Positions 57,949 through 64,000 of a DNA stretch of 64,000 bases are shown here, one piece after another; the stretch's first letter is position 1, and every line of letters begins with the position of its first letter. Below the pieces are notes generated by a model. It saw nothing but the letters and a program-made list of their open reading frames with translations, did not search any database and was not told the DNA's origin. Where the stretch lies: positions 2,664,198-2,728,197 of the forward strand of contig NZ_AP023355.1 in assembly GCF_016865425.1 (NCBI RefSeq). Direction: 5' to 3'. Source of the DNA: Actinocatenispora thailandica. Its GTDB lineage: Bacteria > Actinomycetota > Actinomycetes > Mycobacteriales > Micromonosporaceae. The translations under genes and the position numbers were made by a program.

Positions 57949-58995
57949 ATGGGGGACGAGCGACGCCGCTCCACACCTGGGCGGCGCAGGCCGGCGACGC
58001 CGGGTGTGCCGGTGCCAGCCGGTACCCACGTCCCCGTCTTCGCGCAGCGCAGCCTGGAGTTGCTGGCGCCGGCGCTGTCCGGATCCGCGCCGGTGCTGGT
58101 GGATGCCACCCTGGGGCTGGGCGGGCACGCCGAGCTGTTCCTGGAGACGTTTCCCGCGCTGACGCTGGTCGGGCTGGACCGCGACACCGAGGCGCTGCGG
58201 CGCAGCGAGCAGCGGCTCTCCCGGTTCGCCGACCGGATCCGCCTGGTGCACGCGGTGTACGACGAGATCCCGGCCGCGCTCGCCGCCCAGGGCATCGCCA
58301 CGGTGGACGGGGTGCTGTTCGACCTCGGGGTGTCCTCGCTGCAGCTGGACGCCGACGAGCGGGGCTTCTCCTACTCCCGTCCTGCGCCGCTGGACATGCG
58401 GATGGACCAGACCACCGGCGACACCGCGGCCGAACTGGTCAACACCGCGAGCGCCGGCGAGCTGACCCGCATCCTGCGCGACTACGGCGACGAGCGGTTC
58501 GCCGCGCGCATCGCCGCGGCGATCGTGCGCCGGCGTGCGGACGAGCCGATCGAGGACAGCGTCACCTTGGCCGAGCTGGTCCGCGACTCGATCCCGGCGC
58601 CGGCCCGGCGCACCGGGGGGAACCCGGCCAAGCGCACCTTCCAGGCGCTGCGGATCGCGGTCAACGGCGAGCTGGACGCGTTGCGGGCCGCGCTGCCGGC
58701 GGCGCTGTCCGCGCTGCGGGTCGGCGGCCGGTTGGTGGTCCTGTCGTACCACTCGTTGGAGGACCGGATCGTCAAGCGCGAGCTTGCCGGCTGGTCGCGG
58801 AGCAGCGCGCCGCCGGACCTGCCGGTGGTACCGGAGGCGCTGCAACCACGGTTCCGGTTGCTCACCCGGGGCGCGGTGGAGCCGGACGAGACGGAGATCG
58901 CGGCCAACCCGCGGGCGACATCGGCACGATTACGTGCCGCGGAACGGATCCGGGGCGGCCGCCCCGGTGACTCGGCGACGAGGGAGGGAACATGA
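57949..58995 (+). CDS. rsmH: 16S rRNA (cytosine-1402-N4)-methyltransferase RsmH
   Basis: SAM-dependent methyltransferase of 16S rRNA C1402, 348 residues. Conserved segments: [74 protein letters not shown] and [25 protein letters not shown], then [19 protein letters not shown] 57949 has GAGGGGG six bases upstream and the standard distance to [15 protein letters not shown]. Its stop overlaps the ftsL-like start as ATGA. The first ~25 residues are a basic lineage-specific extension. Confidence 0.97.
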   Translation: MGDERRRSTPGRRRPATPGVPVPAGTHVPVFAQRSLELLAPALSGSAPVLVDATLGLGGHAELFLETFPALTLVGLDRDTEALRRSEQRLSRFADRIRLVHAVYDEIPAALAAQGIATVDGVLFDLGVSSLQLDADERGFSYSRPAPLDMRMDQTTGDTAAELVNTASAGELTRILRDYGDERFAARIAAAIVRRRADEPIEDSVTLAELVRDSIPAPARRTGGNPAKRTFQALRIAVNGELDALRAALPAALSALRVGGRLVVLSYHSLEDRIVKRELAGWSRSSAPPDLPVVPEALQPRFRLLTRGAVEPDETEIAANPRATSARLRAAERIRGGRPGDSATREGT

Positions 58996-59828
58996 CCGCC
59001 GAACCGGTGCGCGACGACGACCGGCACTACGACCAGCCCGGCTACGACGATCCGGCGCGCGGCCGGATCGGTGGTCGCCCAACCCGGAGCCGGTCCGGTC
59101 GGCCCGCCCGGGCCGGCCGGGCCGGTACCGGCGGCGGCCGGCTCGAGCCGGCCCCGCGCCGCAGCAGCGCCGCCCGACAGGACGCTGCCGGGCGCGAGGA
59201 TCGCCACCGGCCCGAGCCGGCCCGGACCCGCGGCGAGTCGCCCCGGGGTCGCGGCGCGCCGCGCCCAGGCCGGGACGCGGTCCGCCGCGCCGGGACCGCG
59301 GTGCGGCCGGACCGGCGCCGCGCAGGCGCCCCGAACCGGAAGGTCGACGCGCCGAGCCGGCCGGCCGAGGCGCCGGATCGGCGGCGCGGCGACGCGTCCC
59401 GGCGTGGCACGGCGGGTTCCGCGGCCACCCGGCGGGCCGCCGCGGCGACGGCCGCCCGCGCCGCCGGCTCGTCCGTGTCGGGTCGCCGCAGTGCCCCGCC
59501 GGCCGCCGTGGCGCTGCCCCGCACGCCGTTCGTACTGCTGGTGCTCGGACTGGTGGCGGCGGGCATCGTGGGTCTGCTGGTGCTCAACACCGCGATCAAC
59601 ACCAGTTCGCTGCGGGTGCAACAGCTGCGTACCCAGCAGTCCGCCCTGGACGACCAGGAGCAGCAGCTGAACCAGCAGCTGGCCGACCTGGAGTCGCCGG
59701 GCAACCTGCAGGCGGCGGCGACCCGGATGGGGCTGGTTCCGGCCGGACAGACCGCCTTCATCCGGCTGCCGGACGGCAAGGTGATCGGCGTGCCGCAACC
59801 GGTGTCCGCGCACGGCGGCGGGCAGTAG
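58992..59828 (+). CDS. ftsL: FtsL-like septum formation protein with a long basic N-terminal extension
   Basis: Single-pass division protein, 278 residues, identified by position between rsmH and ftsI and by topology: one membrane helix ([23 protein letters not shown], ~177-200), then a short periplasmic coiled coil ([27 protein letters not shown]) and a conserved end ([26 protein letters not shown]). About 170 residues of Arg/Pro/Ala-rich, probably disordered cytoplasmic sequence precede the helix, against usually 30-100 in relatives. ATG 58992 overlaps the rsmH stop (ATGA). It presumably partners FtsQ and DivIC in activating FtsW-FtsI. Confidence 0.85.
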   Translation: MTAEPVRDDDRHYDQPGYDDPARGRIGGRPTRSRSGRPARAGRAGTGGGRLEPAPRRSSAARQDAAGREDRHRPEPARTRGESPRGRGAPRPGRDAVRRAGTAVRPDRRRAGAPNRKVDAPSRPAEAPDRRRGDASRRGTAGSAATRRAAAATAARAAGSSVSGRRSAPPAAVALPRTPFVLLVLGLVAAGIVGLLVLNTAINTSSLRVQQLRTQQSALDDQEQQLNQQLADLESPGNLQAAATRMGLVPAGQTAFIRLPDGKVIGVPQPVSAHGGGQ

Positions 59829-59878
59829 CGCCACCGCCGGCCGATTCGCTGCCCGAGAGGACACTGCGCCGAGAGGAC

Positions 59879-62386
59879 ATGATGGCGACGCGACGCGTAC
59901 CCGGGCCGGACCCGCACCGGGGCGGCCGGACCGAGGACGATGCGGACGACGTGGTGGTGCCGCTGCGCCGGGACACCGGCGGGCTCGGCGACGCCCGGCG
60001 GTACCGGCCGCGCGGCCGCACGGTGCGCGAGTCGGCCGACCCGGCCGATGCGAGCCGCCGGGCCGACCAGGCGCGACGATCCCAGGAGCGGCAGGCGCGC
60101 GCGCGACGCGAGTCGCCCGGCAGCGGATCGGGTGCCGGCGCCGGCCGGGCCGCGGCGTCCGGGCGGGGCTCCGGTGCCGAACGCGGGGCCGGCTCCGGCC
60201 GCCCCGACGCGGCCAGGCAGGCCGGCCCCGACGCGGCGAAGCGGGCCGGCACCGGGTCCGGTCGGGCCGGTGCGACGGCCCGGACCCGGCGCGGTCGTGG
60301 AGATCGCGACGGCGGCGAGCCGCCCGCGGCGCGGTCCGGCACCCGAGCCGGGGCGGCCAGGTCAGGTGCGAGCGCCGGCAAGTCCGGCGGCGCCGGCGGC
60401 CGGTCCGGTGGCGCCGCCGGTGCCCGGAACCGCGGCGGCCGTAGCGGCGGCCGGACCGGGCGCGGCGATGCCGGTGCCCGGGGCGATGCCGGTACCCGGG
60501 GCGATGCCGGTACCCGGGGCGGCGCCGGCCGGGGCAAGGCCGGGCGGACCGGCGGGCGGCGTGGCGGTGGTCGAGCCGGTTCGTGGGGTGCGGAGTCGAC
60601 GCGCCGCAAGGGCCGGCCGACCCGGCCCCGCCCGGCACGGCGACCGCTCGGTCGGGCGGTGCGGCTGGGCAGCCCGGGCCGGCGGTTGCGCTTCGGCACC
60701 GTGGTGGTGCTGGTGCTGTTCACGGTGATCGGCGGCCGCCTGGTGCAGTTGCAGCTCACCGACGCGCCGAAGCTGGCGGAACGCGCGCTGCAGCAGCGGC
60801 TGCACACCGTCCCGCTGCCCGCCGCGCGCGGCTCGATCGTGGACCGCAACGGGCAGGTACTCGCGCATTCGGTGGAGGCGCGGTACGTGTTCGCCGACCC
60901 GACGATGATCAAGGACGCGGCGAAGACCGCCGACCGGCTGTCCGGGGTGCTCGGGGTGCCGCGGTCGAAGCTCGAAAAGGCGATGCGCAAGACGAAGCTG
61001 CCGAACGGCTCGACGAACCGGTTCGTCTACCTCGCCCGCGGCGTCGACATCGGCATCGGGGACCAGGTCGAGGCGATGGACATTCCCGGCATCGGAGTGC
61101 GCGCCGACGAGCGCCGCGACGTTCCCGGGCACGACCTGGCGGCGAACATCATCGGCGTCACCGGCTGGGACCTGTCCGGCCTGACCGGCCTGGAGTCCGA
61201 GTACGAGAAGCTGTTGCGCGGCGTCGACGGCAAGCGGCAGTACGAGGCGAGCCGCACCGGCGAGGAGATCCCGGACGGCTTCCATCGCGAGGTGGCACCG
61301 AAGCCGGGCGGGTCGGTGCGGTTGACGCTGGACCGCGACATCCAGTTCGAGGCGCAGCGTGCGCTGTACCGCAAGCTGCATCCGCTCAACTCCGACATGG
61401 GTGCCGCGGTGGTGCTCGACGTCAAGACCGGAGCGGTGCTGGCGCAGGCGAGCTACCCGACCTACGACGCGGCGAACTTCGCCGGCTCGACGAAGGCACA
61501 GCGCACCGACTACGCCAGCCAGGCGGTGGTCGAGCCGGGTTCGGTGGAGAAGGCGATCACCCTGGGTGCGGCGCTGCAGTGCCGGGTGATCAAGCCGTCG
61601 TCGACCGTGCACGTCGGGCCGACGATCCGGGTGGCCGACACCACCTACTCCGACACCACCCCGCTAAACGACGTGGACATCACGCTGCCGGGCATCTTCG
61701 CGTACTCGTCGAACGTGGGGACCATCAAGGTCGCGAACAAGCTCGGCGCCCAACGGTTGTACGAGTACCAGCGCAAGTTCGGGTTGGGCAGCGCGACCGG
61801 CGAGGGGGTGCCCGGGGAGGCGGCCGGCATCGTGCGGCCGGCGAAGGACTGGCAGGGCGCCGACCACGGCTCGATCCCGATCGGCCTGGGCATCGCGGTC
61901 ACCCCGATCCAGCTCGCCGCCGCGTACGGGGCGATCGCCAACGACGGCGAGTACGTGCAGCCGCACCTGATCGCCGACACCGTGTCGCCGGACGGCACCA
62001 AGTCGGTACCGAGCGTGTCGAAGCACCGGGTGCTCTCCCCGTCGATCGCCGCCGCCGAACGCAAGGCGATGGTCGCGGTGACCACCGCGCCGGGCGCGAC
62101 CGGCCTGTCCGGTGCGGTCGACGGGTACCAGATCGCGGCGAAGACCGGCACCGGCCAGCGGGTGGTGAACGGCTCGTACCAGAAGGGCAACATCGAGTCG
62201 TTCATCGGCATGGCGCCGGCCGACCACCCGCGCTACGTGGTGGCGGTGGTCGCGCACACCAGCGGTACCGGTGAGGGCGCGAACATGGGTCCGGTGTTCC
62301 AGGATCTGATGCGGTTCACGCTCGGCCACCAGAAGGTGCCGCCGACCGACGCGAAGACCCCCTCGTTCACGCTGTACCACAAGTAG
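59879..62386 (+). CDS. ftsI: FtsI, septal peptidoglycan transpeptidase (class B PBP) with a ~250-residue disordered N-terminus
   Basis: Class B penicillin-binding protein, 835 residues. After about 250 residues of Gly/Arg/Ala-rich low complexity comes the single membrane helix (FGTVVVLVLFTVIGGRLVQLQL). Then follow the PBP dimerisation region (LPAARGSIVDRNGQVLAHSVEARYVFAD) and the transpeptidase domain with SxxK in EPGSVEKAITLG, SxN in YSSNVG and KTG in AAKTGTGQR. The catalytic part is complete. Two adjacent ATG codons (59879, 59882) follow GAGAGG. An 18-bp repeat (GDAGTR units, ~60479-60530) lies in the extension. murE follows after 194 bp with its own -10 element. Confidence 0.95.
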   Translation: MMATRRVPGPDPHRGGRTEDDADDVVVPLRRDTGGLGDARRYRPRGRTVRESADPADASRRADQARRSQERQARARRESPGSGSGAGAGRAAASGRGSGAERGAGSGRPDAARQAGPDAAKRAGTGSGRAGATARTRRGRGDRDGGEPPAARSGTRAGAARSGASAGKSGGAGGRSGGAAGARNRGGRSGGRTGRGDAGARGDAGTRGDAGTRGGAGRGKAGRTGGRRGGGRAGSWGAESTRRKGRPTRPRPARRPLGRAVRLGSPGRRLRFGTVVVLVLFTVIGGRLVQLQLTDAPKLAERALQQRLHTVPLPAARGSIVDRNGQVLAHSVEARYVFADPTMIKDAAKTADRLSGVLGVPRSKLEKAMRKTKLPNGSTNRFVYLARGVDIGIGDQVEAMDIPGIGVRADERRDVPGHDLAANIIGVTGWDLSGLTGLESEYEKLLRGVDGKRQYEASRTGEEIPDGFHREVAPKPGGSVRLTLDRDIQFEAQRALYRKLHPLNSDMGAAVVLDVKTGAVLAQASYPTYDAANFAGSTKAQRTDYASQAVVEPGSVEKAITLGAALQCRVIKPSSTVHVGPTIRVADTTYSDTTPLNDVDITLPGIFAYSSNVGTIKVANKLGAQRLYEYQRKFGLGSATGEGVPGEAAGIVRPAKDWQGADHGSIPIGLGIAVTPIQLAAAYGAIANDGEYVQPHLIADTVSPDGTKSVPSVSKHRVLSPSIAAAERKAMVAVTTAPGATGLSGAVDGYQIAAKTGTGQRVVNGSYQKGNIESFIGMAPADHPRYVVAVVAHTSGTGEGANMGPVFQDLMRFTLGHQKVPPTDAKTPSFTLYHK

Positions 62387-62566
62387 CCGCCCGGATGAGC
62401 GGAGCGCGACGGGGTGCGGGCGCAGCGCACGGGATCAACCGCGCAGTGCAACCGTCGGGATCCGTTGTGTGCCAGACATGTCGCGCGGGGCAGGATCCCG
62501 ACACATCAGGCCCCGCCGGCTCGCCGACGGGGCTGTACCCACGCCATGCGCGGCGCCGTGTCCGGG

Positions 62567-62572
62567 TAGGGT
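62567..62572 (+). promoter_or_regulatory. -10 element of murE
   Basis: TAGGGT ends eight bases before GTG 62581, giving murE its own, probably leaderless, promoter inside the dcw cluster. Confidence 0.5.
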
Positions 62573-62580
62573 CATGCCTC

Positions 62581-64000
62581 GTGCCAGGCTTTCCGCGACC
62601 ACGGACCGTTCCCGCGACCCGGCTCGCGATGCTCGCCGCGCGGCTCGGCGCCGGGTCGGCGGTCGGGGGCGCCCCAGCGGTGGAGGGTGTCGGCGATCCG
62701 TCGGTCACCGGTGTCACGCACGCCAGCGGCGAGGTGCTCCCCGGCGACCTGTACGCGGCGCTGCCCGGTTCCCGCCGGCACGGTGCGGAGTTCGTCGCCG
62801 AGGCGGTGACGGCCGGTGCGGTCGCGGTGTTCACCGACGCCGCCGGCGCGCCCGCCGCGGCCACCGCCGGGGTGCCCGCGCTGGTGGTGGACGATCCGCG
62901 GGCCCGGCTGGGTGAGGTCGCCGCCGAGGTGTACGGCCGGCCCAGCGAGCGGCTCGCGGTGCTCGGCATCACCGGCACCAACGGCAAGTCCTCGACGGCG
63001 TACCTGGTCGAGTCGGCGCTGACCGCGGCGGGCCGGCGGACCGGGCTGATCGGTACGGTCGAGACCCGGCTCGGTGACGAGCGGCTGGCGAGTACCCGGA
63101 CCACCCCGGAGGCGACCGATCTGCAGGCGCTGTTCGCGGTGGCGCTGGAACGCGGCCTGGACACGATGGTGATGGAGGTGTCCAGCCACGCGCTGGCGCT
63201 GGGCCGGGTGACCGGGACCCGGTTCGCGGTCGGTGCGTTCACCAACTTCGGCATCGACCATCTCGACTTCCACGGCACCGTGGAGGACTACTTCGCGGCG
63301 AAGGCGAGCCTGTTCGACGGCCGGGCCGGGGTGGAGGTGCTCAACGTCGACGACCCGGCGGTGGCGAAGCTCGCACATCCCGGCCGCACCGTCTCGGTGT
63401 CGGCGCAGGGCCGCCCGGCGGCCGACTGGCAGGCCGACTCGCTGGTACGCGACGGGTACGGGCAGCGGTTCGAGGTGACCGGGCCGGACCGGGTGCGGCG
63501 GTCGGCGAGCGTGCTGCTGCCGGGCCGGTACAACGTGGCGAACGCGCTGTTGGCGATCGCGGTGGCGGTTGCGGTCGGGGTCGATCCGGCCACCGCGGTG
63601 GCCGGGGTGGCCGCCTGCGGTGGGGTGCCGGGCCGGATGGAGCGGGTGTCGGCGCCGGGCCCGGTGGTGGGCGTGGTCGACTTCGCGCACACCCCGAACG
63701 CGGTGGCCGCGGCGCTGGGCGCGCTGCGCGAGGCCGCCGCGCCGACCGGCGCCCGGGTGATCTGCGTGGTGGGTGCGGGCGGTGACCGGGATGCCGGGAA
63801 GCGTCCGATGATGGGCGAGGCGGCCGCGCGCGGCGCGGACGAGCTCATCGTCACCGACGACAACCCGCGCAGCGAGGACCCGGCAGCGATCCGGGCGCAG
63901 GTGGCCGCCGGCGCGGACGCCGTGCCCGGCGCGCACTGGACCGACGGCGGTGACCGGATGGCGGCGATCGCCGCCGCGGTGGCGATCGCCCGGCCCGGCG
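62581..64000 (+). CDS. murE: MurE, UDP-N-acetylmuramoyl-tripeptide synthetase (3' end outside window)
   Basis: Mur ligase adding the third residue to the peptidoglycan stem; 473 codons are visible and the C-terminus is cut off by the window. Motifs: VTGVTHASGEVLPGDLYAALPG (uridine-binding domain), P-loop VLGITGTNGKSSTAYLVE, MEVSSHALALGRV, the carbamylated lysine in DYFAAKASLFDG, and DDNPRSEDP. The DNPR motif is characteristic of enzymes that add meso-diaminopimelate. GTG 62581 lies eight bases after a TAGGGT -10 box and has no ribosome site. Frame is intact to the window edge. Confidence 0.95.
   Translation, partial: MPGFPRPRTVPATRLAMLAARLGAGSAVGGAPAVEGVGDPSVTGVTHASGEVLPGDLYAALPGSRRHGAEFVAEAVTAGAVAVFTDAAGAPAAATAGVPALVVDDPRARLGEVAAEVYGRPSERLAVLGITGTNGKSSTAYLVESALTAAGRRTGLIGTVETRLGDERLASTRTTPEATDLQALFAVALERGLDTMVMEVSSHALALGRVTGTRFAVGAFTNFGIDHLDFHGTVEDYFAAKASLFDGRAGVEVLNVDDPAVAKLAHPGRTVSVSAQGRPAADWQADSLVRDGYGQRFEVTGPDRVRRSASVLLPGRYNVANALLAIAVAVAVGVDPATAVAGVAACGGVPGRMERVSAPGPVVGVVDFAHTPNAVAAALGALREAAAPTGARVICVVGAGGDRDAGKRPMMGEAAARGADELIVTDDNPRSEDPAAIRAQVAAGADAVPGAHWTDGGDRMAAIAAAVAIARPG

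Overview
The window is a contiguous piece of a very GC-rich actinobacterial chromosome. Codon third positions are almost all G or C, GTG starts are common, and several genes begin a few bases after a TANNNT -10 element. The gene content (DUF3046-recA-recX-rny, gluABCD, miaB, an idsA2-like prenyltransferase beside metF, MoxR-DUF58-transglutaminase, murT-gatD, and the start of the dcw cluster with a long-tailed FtsI) suggests a filamentous actinomycete. Micromonosporaceae is my best guess, from gene order rather than from a marker gene. I saw no rRNA, tRNA, insertion sequence, integrase, CRISPR array or replication origin. The window reads as core chromosome.

Layout. 1-3005: N-terminal two thirds of the Lhr helicase (minus strand). 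3143-5787: a PNPOx-GNAT fusion divergent from a MocR/PLP regulator. 6040-10457: DUF3046, recA, recX and rny, with an elaborate recA control region. 11035-13969: a DUF998 membrane protein, a DMT-type permease and a GT4 glycosyltransferase. 14166-17845: a glutamate-type amino-acid ABC transporter (minus strand). 18146-26755: miaB, polyprenyl synthase, metF, CDP-alcohol phosphatidyltransferase, a membrane protein, GNAT, GntR and an M3 peptidase. 26904-28232: a cytochrome P450. 28386-35801: an SOS mutagenesis cassette (LexA box, HEPN protein, ImuA', ImuB, DnaE2). 35832-38496: a P450 homolog lacking its heme cysteine, divergent from a flavin monooxygenase. 38575-44412: a secreted GH89 enzyme, a methyltransferase, a phosphodiesterase and DinB. 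44656-50264: DUF3040 and the transglutaminase-DUF58-MoxR operon. 50573-53672: leuS with a leader-peptide attenuator. 53801-56695: a serine protease lipoprotein and murT-gatD. 57121-64000: mraZ, rsmH, ftsL, ftsI and partial murE.

Two themes run through the window. The first is DNA damage: Lhr, RecA/RecX, DinB and the whole ImuA'-ImuB-DnaE2 mutasome lie within 45 kb. LexA boxes stand in front of recA and the mutasome, and a PafBC-type promoter precedes recA. The second is envelope synthesis: MurT-GatD and the dcw cluster share a 560-bp divergent region carrying GTGGAG direct repeats on both strands.

Caution for users: at nine places an otherwise intact, conserved protein changes frame at a run of three to five G or C, and each is repaired by one extra G or C. 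The affected genes are PNPOx-GNAT, the DMT permease, gluC, gluA, dnaE2, the GH89 gene, dinB (twice) and moxR. One-directional errors restricted to G/C runs look like consensus errors rather than biology. Those genes are therefore listed as full-length CDS spans with the frame break stated.
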